A stretch of 64,000 bases of DNA from JBFMDN01 sp040753915 (GTDB taxonomy: Bacteria > Desulfobacterota > Desulfomonilia > Desulfomonilales > Desulfomonilaceae): NCBI GenBank assembly GCA_040753915.1, contig JBFMDN010000001.1, forward strand, positions 1 through 64,000, in the 5' to 3' direction. The position numbers were made by a program, and so were the translations under genes. The notes under the pieces were generated by a model. It did not search any database. It had not been told where the DNA came from and worked only from the letters and a program-made list of their open reading frames with translations. Shown piece after piece: positions 51,944-61,010 of the stretch. Each line of letters opens with the position of its first letter. The stretch's first letter is position 1.

Positions 51944-53599
51944 ATGAGCGCGAGCTCCGTCCAAGGTCGCAGCGCCCCGGTGTGGGTTGCCATTCTGTCC
52001 ATAGCAGCGATTGTTCTGATTGGATATGCCTTCATGCTCGGAAACTTTTTCACAGGTACGGACTCTCTCACCCTTATAGAAACGAGCAGAATCGAGAGCA
52101 TTGGAGACATCGGGCGTATTCTTGCCGAACCGCTCATGGGAAGCAGCAAGTTTCTCGAAGTGGCGAAATTCTATCGTCCTGTATCCTCGTTTTCGTACAG
52201 CATCGACAATGTGATATGGGGCCTGGACCCCTTCGGCTTTCAATTGAGCAACGTGTTAATGCACATGCTCACAAGCATCCTTGTCTTCGTGCTGATGAGG
52301 GAGCTTTCTGGAAGGAACACGCTTTTCTCTTGGCTGAGCGCTGCCCTGTTTGCGGCTCATCCCGTTCTCATCGAAAGTGTGCCAGCCATTGATCGAAGGC
52401 ACGACATCTTGGCAACATTCTTTCTCCTCGCTTCGCTCATTGCGTTCCTGATGGGGAGGTCGAACACGACACGCCCGCGGTTCTTGCTGGGGCTCTCAGT
52501 TCTGTCATACCTCATTGCCCTCGGAGCCAAAGAGACCGCCATCGTGTTGCCCGGTCTCATATTTTGTTATGCACTTGTGTTCGAGACGGGTGACGTGCGA
52601 AACCGGTTTTCAGCAAGCGTCAGGGCTTTCTTGCCGTTCGCTGTGAGCACTCTTTTGTACCTCGTCTGGCGGGTGTACGTTTTGGGAGGGCTCGGCGGAT
52701 ATCACGATCCTCATCCTGCCACTCTATGGGAACTGCTCTGCTACATGGCGAACGTGGTGCAGGCATATGGCCGGGATCTCGTTTACCCAGTCGATTTCTT
52801 GAACCTCCTCGGAGATGACGGCCCGTACAATCTGACTCCTTGCGTCATTCTCTACGCAGCCGCTTACTCTCTCGCTTATGTGCGATGCCTCAAGACCTGG
52901 CGAACAGGCGACGGCAAGTTGGTGCTGTTCCTCGTCGTTTGGACTCTAGCTCCGCTAGCTGTCTTCCTCGGGACCATGACGTTCGCCCACAGGAGCATGT
53001 ATCTTCCCGCAGCGCCGTTTTGCGCTCTGGCCGTCCTGCCTGTGGTGGACGGGATCGAGCGGCTGTCGACCTGGGTTGCATCTAGGCGGAGGCATCGAAA
53101 AAGAGCAGACGGGATGCTGGCGGGAATTCGTGCCAGTGTCCACGCCTCCACCGGGATCGTGGTACTCGGTCTCGCTCTTCCTGTGTCCTTGATAGCGTTC
53201 TCGCCTCTGTTCCAACAGTACGAGCATTGGGCTGACAGTGCGAGAATATCGAGGCTATTCCTCGAGAGGCTGAGCGAGGGCACAGCCACCTTGTCCGGAA
53301 GCAACGCGATCCACATTTACAACTTACCCGATCGGATTTTGTCTCATTTGGAGAGGGTTCCTCACGCGAGGGAGGTAACCTATTTGCAGCACTATAGCAT
53401 CAAGTCTTGGCTCAACATGAAGCACCCGGGGAATCGCATGCGGGTCGTCATCCACACCAGGTCTTGTCCGCAGACCTTTTCCGGCGACCTAGACGTTTCC
53501 ATCAGGTTTGTGGGAGAAGCCCAGGTGTGGGCGCTGGTACAGTTGGACAGGCAATCCTTTGATTTTGCACCATTGTACGTGCGTCAGGGAAATCGTTGA
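51944..53599 (+). CDS. GT-C-like membrane glycosyltransferase
   Basis: A 551-residue protein with about ten membrane helices and a soluble C-terminal tail. Features shared with the TMTC/GT39-type GT-C class: FYRPVSSFSYSID, then WGLDPFGFQLSNVLMHM, and the motif AAHPVLIESVPAIDRRHDIL (family pattern H-P-x-x-x-E-S-V with a basic-Asp pair). These enzymes move sugar from a lipid carrier onto protein or glycan at the outer face. No carbohydrate cluster is adjacent. ATG 51944 has GAGGG in front; an in-frame start at 51836 is less likely. Confidence 0.75.
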   Translation: MSASSVQGRSAPVWVAILSIAAIVLIGYAFMLGNFFTGTDSLTLIETSRIESIGDIGRILAEPLMGSSKFLEVAKFYRPVSSFSYSIDNVIWGLDPFGFQLSNVLMHMLTSILVFVLMRELSGRNTLFSWLSAALFAAHPVLIESVPAIDRRHDILATFFLLASLIAFLMGRSNTTRPRFLLGLSVLSYLIALGAKETAIVLPGLIFCYALVFETGDVRNRFSASVRAFLPFAVSTLLYLVWRVYVLGGLGGYHDPHPATLWELLCYMANVVQAYGRDLVYPVDFLNLLGDDGPYNLTPCVILYAAAYSLAYVRCLKTWRTGDGKLVLFLVVWTLAPLAVFLGTMTFAHRSMYLPAAPFCALAVLPVVDGIERLSTWVASRRRHRKRADGMLAGIRASVHASTGIVVLGLALPVSLIAFSPLFQQYEHWADSARISRLFLERLSEGTATLSGSNAIHIYNLPDRILSHLERVPHAREVTYLQHYSIKSWLNMKHPGNRMRVVIHTRSCPQTFSGDLDVSIRFVGEAQVWALVQLDRQSFDFAPLYVRQGNR

Positions 53600-53737
53600 G
53601 TTTCGGGAAGGTGATCGGGGGAGGGTAAGGCCCTGTTTATTCGGGATCCCGTCGCTCTTCAGCCTGTTTCAGAGCCCTCCCCCCGTTTGGTCGTGTTTCC
53701 ATGGGGATGTGAAATTGCCTGATGAGACTAGAGAGAC

Positions 53738-55750
53738 ATGACTAAAAATAACTCGATCCCGTACTTGGTCATTCTCGCAATCCTCGCAAACGTGGTCTTT
53801 CTCCTCCCGGTCTTGGACAGTCCGTATCTTGGGGACGACTCTTGGTGCGAATCGACCATCAGGGGCACTGCTCAGTTGTCCGGAAAGAGCCTGGGAGCCA
53901 TTTGCGCAAACACGGTTGTCGATTACGTGAAAAGCGGGAGGTGGTATCCGGGAATCATCTATTACTATCCCATATTCTATTACCTCGACAGGTACGCGTA
54001 CAAGATTGTGGCCATAGCGTTCGTCGTGTGCAATGTGATTCTGTTCGGATACTTCGTCAACCTCCTCGCTGGGTCAGCCCGAGCCGGCTTACTCTCTATG
54101 CTGCTGGCGCCTCTTTCCTTCCAGTTTCGCCTTTATCACGACCCTATCATGTCGTATTATTATCTTATGCAGGTAGAGTTCTCTCTCATCCTGCTTTCTC
54201 TGATACTTCTCGTATGGTACGTGCGCACGTGGAACCGTACGCTCCTGTGGTTGAGCGTCGGAGCTTATACTCTTTGCCTGCTCGTGTATGAGGCCTTTTA
54301 CGCAGTCTGGGTAGTTCACGGGCTGATAGCTTTGTTGCTCTTACGGAAAGAATCTCCAAAACGCGCATGCAAGATCACGGCTCCTTTTCTTGGGGCCGCC
54401 TTGGTGAACGCTGGTTTGACCGTTCTCGTCCGCTTCCTCTTCGCAGCCCAGTACGAAGGAATAACTCTCAACTTCTCCCCCATAAATTGGATTATTGCAT
54501 TTTCGAAGCAGGCGTTTGCAGCTATCCCCATGAGTTACGTACTGACATCCGGCGCTATCGAGAATGGAACGCTGTACGCGCGCGAATATTTCGGGAGTGA
54601 TCTGTTCGTGGCATGCGGTCTCTGGCTTGTGACGTGGTTGATGACCTGGGAGCTCAGCAGCCACGACTCGGGGAAGACAGGCCACCAGGGTGTCGTACCG
54701 GTCGCTGCGGTAGGGCTCGCATTGTGGCTTGTCCCCGGAACCCTCGTGTCGCTCTCCTGCAAATACCAGCGCGAGCTGACGTGGGGCTTGGGCTATCTTC
54801 CCGTGTACGTTTCGGGTTTCGGAATAATGTCACTCGCGGTTGCAGGGATCCTCTTGGTTGGCGATTTCAGTCGCAGGCTCCGAGACAAAGCCTTTATGAC
54901 GACTGGCGTCGCTCTTGGCGTCGTCGGTGCAGGGATTTTCGGAACAGTGTACTCCGGTAATCGGATTGTGATCCAGCGATACGGATATGCGGAGCAATAT
55001 CAAAGGACGCTAATGGAGAACGCCCTGCAGTGCGGTTTTTTCCGTTCGGTGCCTCCAGGCTCCTTTCTCCTCTGCGATCAACCCATCCGAAGTTGGGACA
55101 GCCCATCGTTTTTCGGCATGCATTCCGGATTGGCCCTCGACGTAGTGAGACCTGAAGGGTTCTCTCCTGACATACATCTGGCGAATTCCAGGGTGCGAAA
55201 TGCCTTTCGGCCACACGCGGTGAGTGGAGCGACCAATCTGTACAAGTTCGACAACGGTCGTGGCGATGAATCCGTGCCGCTGAGGTATACCGTGGTGTGG
55301 CAGGCGGTGGAAGGCCCGGTACTGATCAAAGGAATCGACAAAAGCACTGAAAAGACGAATCGCCCGGCCTTCTTCCTCCGGTATGCAGCGCAGTCCGGTG
55401 GCTTGGGCTATGCAGTGCTTGCTCGGATGGTGCACCTTGCGGCCGACGATTTCCAAATCTCGGGGGTGACAGCGGATAAAGTCCTCCTGTATGTAGGCAC
55501 ACCCGTTGGTTATCCGGAGAAAGATGTTACGGTAAGTGGGTTCGGAATCGATCCTGCAACGATGCGCAGCACGTGTGCATTTCAGTTGCACCAGCGGGAT
55601 CTGAGACTCGTCTGTTCCGACAGGAGAGGCAAGGTATTTGAAGTGCCTTCGATTCGACCGGACTGTCTCTTCGACGCCAAATCTATCGTTGCGACGCCGA
55701 CTCCCATTGAGGGCTCTTTGTCGGTCTTTCCCGACTCTGGCCATCGTTGA
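53738..55750 (+). CDS. Large membrane protein, GT-C-like
   Basis: A 670-residue protein with about ten membrane helices (through about residue 410) and a C-terminal soluble domain of about 250 residues. After helix 1 it has DSPYLGDDSWCESTIRG, an acidic loop in the place where GT-C enzymes carry a catalytic Asp. The layout resembles the gene before it, but sequence similarity is low. It follows that gene after 138 nt on the same strand, so they may act in one pathway of surface glycan or lipid modification. The substrate is unknown. Confidence 0.65.
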   Translation: MTKNNSIPYLVILAILANVVFLLPVLDSPYLGDDSWCESTIRGTAQLSGKSLGAICANTVVDYVKSGRWYPGIIYYYPIFYYLDRYAYKIVAIAFVVCNVILFGYFVNLLAGSARAGLLSMLLAPLSFQFRLYHDPIMSYYYLMQVEFSLILLSLILLVWYVRTWNRTLLWLSVGAYTLCLLVYEAFYAVWVVHGLIALLLLRKESPKRACKITAPFLGAALVNAGLTVLVRFLFAAQYEGITLNFSPINWIIAFSKQAFAAIPMSYVLTSGAIENGTLYAREYFGSDLFVACGLWLVTWLMTWELSSHDSGKTGHQGVVPVAAVGLALWLVPGTLVSLSCKYQRELTWGLGYLPVYVSGFGIMSLAVAGILLVGDFSRRLRDKAFMTTGVALGVVGAGIFGTVYSGNRIVIQRYGYAEQYQRTLMENALQCGFFRSVPPGSFLLCDQPIRSWDSPSFFGMHSGLALDVVRPEGFSPDIHLANSRVRNAFRPHAVSGATNLYKFDNGRGDESVPLRYTVVWQAVEGPVLIKGIDKSTEKTNRPAFFLRYAAQSGGLGYAVLARMVHLAADDFQISGVTADKVLLYVGTPVGYPEKDVTVSGFGIDPATMRSTCAFQLHQRDLRLVCSDRRGKVFEVPSIRPDCLFDAKSIVATPTPIEGSLSVFPDSGHR

Positions 55751-55920
55751 ATGGAGATGGTCCAGGAGGCTACGGCCTGTTTCATCAGGCCCAGCAGGGC
55801 TGGCAGTCAAGCAGCACGATACAGCATCCGTACTCCCGGTGAGCTGAGCTAACGACCCAAATGCAAGAGTGTTCAGGCGCAGAGGCCCTCTCAACATTGA
55901 AAACAAGGAGACGATCACCC

Positions 55921-56424
55921 ATGAAATTTGACGACAAGCGACCGGACGAATTGAGAAAATACCTGGATTTTCTCCTGTGGCACTACCGGGTTGTCGACGC
56001 GTTTTGGTACATCAACATAGAAGAAACCCACGGTGCCGATGTGGCCAACCAATTCAATGAAAAGGTCTGGTCTCGCGTGGCCGCCTTGGCCGCCAGAGAC
56101 ATAAGAAAGAGGTTCGAGATCAGTGAAAAGGGGCTCGACGGCTTTGTCAAAGCACTACGGTTATTTCCGTGGGCCATTATTGTGGGTTACAATATCGATC
56201 ACCGCGGACAAGAAGTGATCATAACGGTTCCCGAATGTCCTACCCAGCGGGCCCGCCTGGACCGGAACCTCGGGGAGTACGCGTGCAAAGAAATGCATCG
56301 TGGTGAATTCCAGAGCTTCGCAAGAGAGATCGACCCCGCCATTCAGGTTGAGTGCGTGCACGCGCCCCTCGACCCGCATCCCCCGGACCGGTTCTGCCAA
56401 TGGAGGTTCACGGTTTCACCCTGA
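55921..56424 (+). CDS. DUF6125-like protein
   Basis: A 167-residue soluble protein with an N-terminal helical part (LRKYLDFLLWHYRVVDAFWY) and conserved cysteines in VPECPTQRARLDR, YACKEMHRGEFQSFA and VECVHAPLDPHPPDRFC. This pattern recalls DUF6125, a family of anaerobes with no assigned function; the cysteine set could bind a cluster or tetrapyrrole, which is a guess. The ATG follows AAGGAG. A longer frame from 55861 lacks support. Confidence 0.6.
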   Translation: MKFDDKRPDELRKYLDFLLWHYRVVDAFWYINIEETHGADVANQFNEKVWSRVAALAARDIRKRFEISEKGLDGFVKALRLFPWAIIVGYNIDHRGQEVIITVPECPTQRARLDRNLGEYACKEMHRGEFQSFAREIDPAIQVECVHAPLDPHPPDRFCQWRFTVSP

Positions 56425-56600
56425 TCTTCAGCAGCCCGCCGCTTGACACGCGGATCGGCTGGATGATATTTTGCACTCGTGATAACAGCAGAATAGAGCA
56501 CGTGGTGAGCGTGGTGCCGCTTCTGACTTAAGCAATAATGACGTCCTATTAGAGGCGGCAGGGGAATGCCGCTCTTCCCACAACGAGGCATTGTTGAGCC

Positions 56601-58127
56601 ATGTTGAGAGAAATCGAAGCCAAGGTCCTAGGGGCCCTTCTTAGCGACCGCTATCTCCTGAGCCGAGTGATGTCCGACGGATTCAGCGCGGAACTCTTCT
56701 CAGACTCCAATATTCGCACAATTTTCAAGACCGCTTGGGAAATGAGCCAGGTTCCGGGTCAGGTGATCGATTGGATAACCATCGAGGACACCCTGAATCG
56801 GAAACAGTGGTACACACCGGAGGTAGGACAGGCTCTCGACCTCATCAAATCGGAAGAGCCTCCCGTTGCCGACCAGCTTTTCGCGTACGTAGAGATCCTG
56901 AAGGACGCGAGCCTGCGTGAGAAAATGCTCAAGCTCTCCAAGGTGATAACAAACTATTGCCAGCACAAGGGCCCATACAAGGACCAGGATTACCTCGAAT
57001 TCAGTAGCCGCATCATTCAAACTCTGATCGAAATGCAGAAGCAGAAGGTGAAGAAGCGATCGGCTCCTCTCAAGGAAACCATTCGCGAGATCCAGGACCT
57101 GACCAAACGTCCGCGGGACGGGACGAAGAGCGTCCTCGGATACCGGATTACACCTTTTGACAGGTTGGAGCACCTGCTTTCCGGTATTCGTAGGGGATTT
57201 TACTACGGCATTGCCGGTCCCCCCCGTCGTGGAAAAACGACATTTTGCCTCGATCTCGCAGCAAAGCTCGCTGAAAACCATAAGTTCCCAGTGCTGTTCT
57301 ACACATGGGAGCAGACGAGGCGTACCCTGGCAGCCAGGCTCTTGGGACGTGAATGCTATATTAATCCGGTGAAGCTCCTCACTGAAGTATCCCCCGAAGA
57401 GTCGCAACGCTACGCCCTCGTCCAGAAAGTAATCGCCCGGTCGGAATCCTACAGTGGGAATCTCTTTGTTTTTGAAGCGGGGCGCCAAGACACTATCGAA
57501 CGGATCAAGGCTCAGGCCTACAATATCATGCACGAGTTTCGCTCCAATGAGATCGCAATATTCTTCGACTACCTTCAGAAGATCCCGCTGCAGAGACAGT
57601 ACGAGGATATTCGAGGCCAGGTAAATGAGGCGTCGGCCCAATTGGCGGACTTAAGCCTGGAGTTGGAGTGTCCGGTCTTCGCGATATCAGCTATGGACAA
57701 AGAAGGGTGCAAGCTGGACGAGAAGCCACCGTCATATGATGAGTTTTCGACCACACTTTACGCCAGACCTACCATGCACAACTGTGTAGGAGGAGGAGAC
57801 CTCGAGTACGATTTGGATGTCGCCATGGTCTTGTCCAAAGACTGGGTGGCTACGAAGAACCTCCACGAGAGGTTGAACCTGAGCGACAAAGGCAAGGAAA
57901 TTCCCGATCTTCCGCAGATTGATATCATCAATCTGCATGTGGACAAGAACAGGGATTCCGCGGGAGAATCCGCGCCTACGATCCAGTATGCTTTCTTTAT
58001 AACCATCAACAAGTTCGTGGAAGTAGGCTTCAAGACTGAAGAAGAATACAGCAAAGAATTTCGAGGTTTTGCCAAAGCTGAGGACATGTTCGGTACCTTG
58101 CTCGACACCGGCATATTCAAGCTTTGA
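56601..58127 (+). CDS. Diverged DnaB-like helicase
   Basis: A 508-residue protein with the DnaB layout. The N-terminal domain is about 1-110 (EAKVLGALLSDRYLLSRVM, then FSAELFSDSNIRTIFKT). A linker follows, then the RecA-type helicase domain: FDRLEHLLSGIRRGFYYGI, Walker A GPPRRGKT (~210), Walker B IAIFFDYLQKIPLQ. Standard DnaB reads GRPGMGKT and has a conserved SQL motif; here FAISAMDKEG stands where that lies. It is therefore a paralogue, not the usual replicative DnaB. Start ATG 56601 is the first in frame with weak ribosome binding. An ATPase gene follows after 134 nt. Confidence 0.75.
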   Translation: MLREIEAKVLGALLSDRYLLSRVMSDGFSAELFSDSNIRTIFKTAWEMSQVPGQVIDWITIEDTLNRKQWYTPEVGQALDLIKSEEPPVADQLFAYVEILKDASLREKMLKLSKVITNYCQHKGPYKDQDYLEFSSRIIQTLIEMQKQKVKKRSAPLKETIREIQDLTKRPRDGTKSVLGYRITPFDRLEHLLSGIRRGFYYGIAGPPRRGKTTFCLDLAAKLAENHKFPVLFYTWEQTRRTLAARLLGRECYINPVKLLTEVSPEESQRYALVQKVIARSESYSGNLFVFEAGRQDTIERIKAQAYNIMHEFRSNEIAIFFDYLQKIPLQRQYEDIRGQVNEASAQLADLSLELECPVFAISAMDKEGCKLDEKPPSYDEFSTTLYARPTMHNCVGGGDLEYDLDVAMVLSKDWVATKNLHERLNLSDKGKEIPDLPQIDIINLHVDKNRDSAGESAPTIQYAFFITINKFVEVGFKTEEEYSKEFRGFAKAEDMFGTLLDTGIFKL

Positions 58128-58261
58128 TCCTCCGACACCACGAGGATAGGATCGAACGACAACGAAAGTGCCGTCTCAAAAGCCGCGCACGCAGTTGGCC
58201 GTGCCCAGACCACGCTGAGTTGCTCCAGGAAAGATTTGTAGCGACAGAGCCGTCACGCACT

Positions 58262-58981
58262 ATGTATTTGACATCGTTGACAATAAATCACGAATCATTT
58301 CCCACCCGAGAGTGTTACCCTTTTGACATTTCTGTGTTCCAAAAGACCCGCCGCGTCGATTTTTCGGCGCCCGTCACGTTCCTGTGCGGCGCGAATGGAT
58401 CGGGGAAGTCAGCCTTGCTTGACGCGATAGCGAGAAAAAGTGGATTCCTGCCGTGGGGAGGGAGCAAAATCCACAAGGCTCATGGCAATCCCTATGAGAC
58501 GAGGCTCGCTAACTGCGTCACCCTGGATCTGAATCCCAGGCGTCCCTACGGGTTCCACTTCAGAGCCGAGTCCTTTTTCAATTTCGCCGCTTCCCTGGAT
58601 GACATCCTCATAACGGACCCTGGAAGGGACCGATATTTCGGAGGATGCTCTCTGAATACCGTGTCGCACGGAGAGTCATTTCTGACGTTTTTCAGGAGTT
58701 ACGGCTTCCAGTTGGACGGTCTCTATTTGCTCGACGAGCCTGAGTCTGCTCTCTCTCCTCGAAATCAGGTCGAATTCGTGCGTATCCTGCTGCACGGCAT
58801 TCAAAAAGGGAAGAAGCAGTACATTGTTGCCACGCATTCGCCTATCCTCCTGGGATGCCCGGGCTCACAGATTCTGAGCTTCGACGATTCTTCGATTCGA
58901 ACTATCGATTATCGACAAACAGAACCGTTTCGATTCTACAGCGAATTTCTGGCGGCCCCTGAGAAGTTCTTCGAGTCTTGA
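58262..58981 (+). CDS. AAA/ABC-type ATPase (COG3910-like)
   Basis: A 239-residue ATPase with Walker A FLCGANGSGKSALLDAI (~43), the Walker B stretch LYLLDEPESALSPRNQVEF and the switch region IVATHSPILLGCPG. The N-terminus FPFDISVF region and the small size fit predicted ATPases of COG3910, which are SMC/RecF-like but lack a coiled coil. Function unknown. ATG 58262 is chosen since upstream codons from 58124 are not family-like. It sits just after the DnaB-like gene. Confidence 0.78.
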   Translation: MYLTSLTINHESFPTRECYPFDISVFQKTRRVDFSAPVTFLCGANGSGKSALLDAIARKSGFLPWGGSKIHKAHGNPYETRLANCVTLDLNPRRPYGFHFRAESFFNFAASLDDILITDPGRDRYFGGCSLNTVSHGESFLTFFRSYGFQLDGLYLLDEPESALSPRNQVEFVRILLHGIQKGKKQYIVATHSPILLGCPGSQILSFDDSSIRTIDYRQTEPFRFYSEFLAAPEKFFES

Positions 58982-59272
58982 TTGTGATTTCATCGTGCAG
59001 GCCGAACAGTGGAGACCAATGAATTGAGCGAACGGATACGGCGATCCCCGACTGTGGACCTGCTTGGCGAAGAGATGGCCTCATGAAGCTCGGACTAGAG
59101 AGCCCAAATCGCCGCGTTTTGGATGGCAGACCGCCACAGAATGCCTCATCGTCAGAGTGGGATTTATTTCCCGGCCACCCGAGGGCCGGTGCGCTCGCGT
59201 CAGATTTCCCCAGATCAATTATTTCGCCGCAGGCACGGAAAGCGGGTAAAATGCGGATAAGGAGGTACAAGA

Positions 59273-59950
59273 GTGAGACCGTACCCCGTAATGATGAATC
59301 TTGAAGGAAAAGTGGCCATTGTGATCGGGGGAGGGCGTGTAGGCTTTCGGAAAGTCTTGGGACTCCTGGAGAGTGGTGCGCGTGTAGTGGTGATATCGCC
59401 CGAGTTGGTGGCAGACTTGAAAAAGCTGGTCGATTCGGGAGACGTCCACTGGATTCCGGAGAATTTTCACGAGCACCTGCTCGATTCCTATCCGGGCGCT
59501 CAGCTTATCTTTGGAACCACAAGCTCTCGCGCTACCAACGTGGCAATTTACGAGGCATCGACGAAGCGAAGAATTCCATGCAATATCGCTGATGTACCCG
59601 ATCTGTGCACCTTCATGGTGCCGGCAGTGATAAGCCAGGGGGATCTCATGATAGCGGTGAGCACCGGTGGTTCCTCTCCCGCTCTTGCCCGGAGAATTCG
59701 GGAAGATCTGGAAAAGTCGTTCGGTCCGGAATACGCGTCACTCACGCGTCTCATGGCGGAAATACGAAAACAGGTTTTGAGCACAGGAAGCTCTTCCGAC
59801 GAAAACAAAAAACTGTTTCTCGAGCTCGTGAATTCGGAAATTCTTTCAGCTTTGCGCGATAATGACAAGAAACGGGCACTAGGCATCCTCAAGGGTATTC
59901 TGCCCGAGACGTTCAATCTGGAGGAAGCTCTCCGAGAGAATGCCATGTGA
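59273..59950 (+). CDS. Precorrin-2 dehydrogenase/sirohydrochlorin ferrochelatase-like protein (Met8/CysG N-domain)
   Basis: A 225-residue protein that would oxidise precorrin-2 to sirohydrochlorin using NAD, and perhaps insert iron. The NAD-binding motif is VIGGGRVGFRKVLGLLESGA, followed by NIADVPDLCTFMVPAVISQG and VSTGGSSPALARRIRE, all CysG/Met8 signatures. The GTG start is set by AAGGAGGT at ideal spacing. First gene of the tetrapyrrole operon, which feeds siroheme and siroheme-dependent heme synthesis. Confidence 0.92.
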   Translation: MRPYPVMMNLEGKVAIVIGGGRVGFRKVLGLLESGARVVVISPELVADLKKLVDSGDVHWIPENFHEHLLDSYPGAQLIFGTTSSRATNVAIYEASTKRRIPCNIADVPDLCTFMVPAVISQGDLMIAVSTGGSSPALARRIREDLEKSFGPEYASLTRLMAEIRKQVLSTGSSSDENKKLFLELVNSEILSALRDNDKKRALGILKGILPETFNLEEALRENAM

Positions 59951-60167
59951 CCTCCTGCGGGAAAGGAATCGTACTGCCAACGAGGACGAATGCGGTCGCG
60001 TCCGGACGGGCTTGCTTATATGGACCTGATATATTAAGCTTTTCCTTTAGAGAAGCCGACGCAGGCGACGCCGTAGGTGGGTGCGTTCGTCGACGATGTC
60101 AGCAAGGGCCGGACACGGCGCTGGAACACACAGCGGTGATCCGGGACGAAGCAAAAGGGAACCATTG

Positions 60168-61010
60168 GTGGATCTTGTTTTCTTCAAAATCGCGTTGATC
60201 CTCTATCTCGGCGCGTCGGTGGGATATCTTATCTTCTTGCTCGTGGCTTCATCGAGTCAAGCCACCGTGGGTTTTTGGAGCACAGTGGCAGGATTCGTGG
60301 CGCACTCGCTGTCTCTTCTTCACAGGGCAATTTTCTCGGGATTCGTCCCTCTTGGGACTACCTTTGACGCTCTCTCGTTCCTCTCCTGGTCGATAATCGG
60401 ACTGTTCCTCGTTGTTCGTTGCCGCGTCCCCAGTCCCGTGTTCGGGGCCGTGGCAGCTCCCCTGGCATCGGCATTGATGCTCGTGGGCTCGACACTCTCG
60501 TACCAAATCAACGAGCCCCTCGTCCCGGTTCTTCGGAGCTGGTGGCTTCCCATACATGTGGCACTCGCTGTGGTCGGCAACGCGGTTTTCGCTCTCATGG
60601 CCATCGGCGGCCTGATGTACATTTTTCAGGAGCGCCTCATCAAAACCAAACGGATCAACAGGCTTCACCGCCTTCTGCCATCCCTGGAAGTCTTGGACTT
60701 AATCAACAGGAGGGGATTGCTGCTAGGCTTCTTTCTCCTGACGTTGGGGATAATTTCAGGTGCTCTCTGGGCAGGCAGCGCGTGGGGGTTTTACTGGAGC
60801 TGGGACCCGAAAGAGACGTGGAGCCTTATTACCTGGTTTGTATACGCGGTTATGGTGCACCAGCGGGTCGCCCTCGGCTGGCGTGGACGACGCGCCGCAT
60901 TGATGGCGATCTTCGGGTTCTGTCTCGTGATGTTCACCTTCGTGGGAGTAAACGCACTGCTGGGCGGGCATCACGCGTTTAGGGTGACCATCGGGGGAGG
61001 GCGCACATGA
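60168..61010 (+). CDS. CcsA/HemX-like membrane protein
   Basis: A 280-residue protein with about eight membrane helices and the tryptophan-rich motif WGFYWSWDPKETWSLITW that binds heme in CcsA/CcmC/ResC-type proteins. It could handle heme for cytochrome c assembly, or act as HemX, which lowers the amount of HemA in Bacillus. The position directly before hemA favours a HemX-like link. The start is GTG 60168 after AAAGGGA (a TTG lies at 60165); the frame extends to 60081. Its stop overlaps hemA as ATGA. Confidence 0.85.
   Translation: MDLVFFKIALILYLGASVGYLIFLLVASSSQATVGFWSTVAGFVAHSLSLLHRAIFSGFVPLGTTFDALSFLSWSIIGLFLVVRCRVPSPVFGAVAAPLASALMLVGSTLSYQINEPLVPVLRSWWLPIHVALAVVGNAVFALMAIGGLMYIFQERLIKTKRINRLHRLLPSLEVLDLINRRGLLLGFFLLTLGIISGALWAGSAWGFYWSWDPKETWSLITWFVYAVMVHQRVALGWRGRRAALMAIFGFCLVMFTFVGVNALLGGHHAFRVTIGGGRT

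Noticed and set aside
51545..52243. Long minus-strand frame over the start of the GT-C-like gene
   Set aside because: It is antisense to a clear membrane protein and shows no family features.
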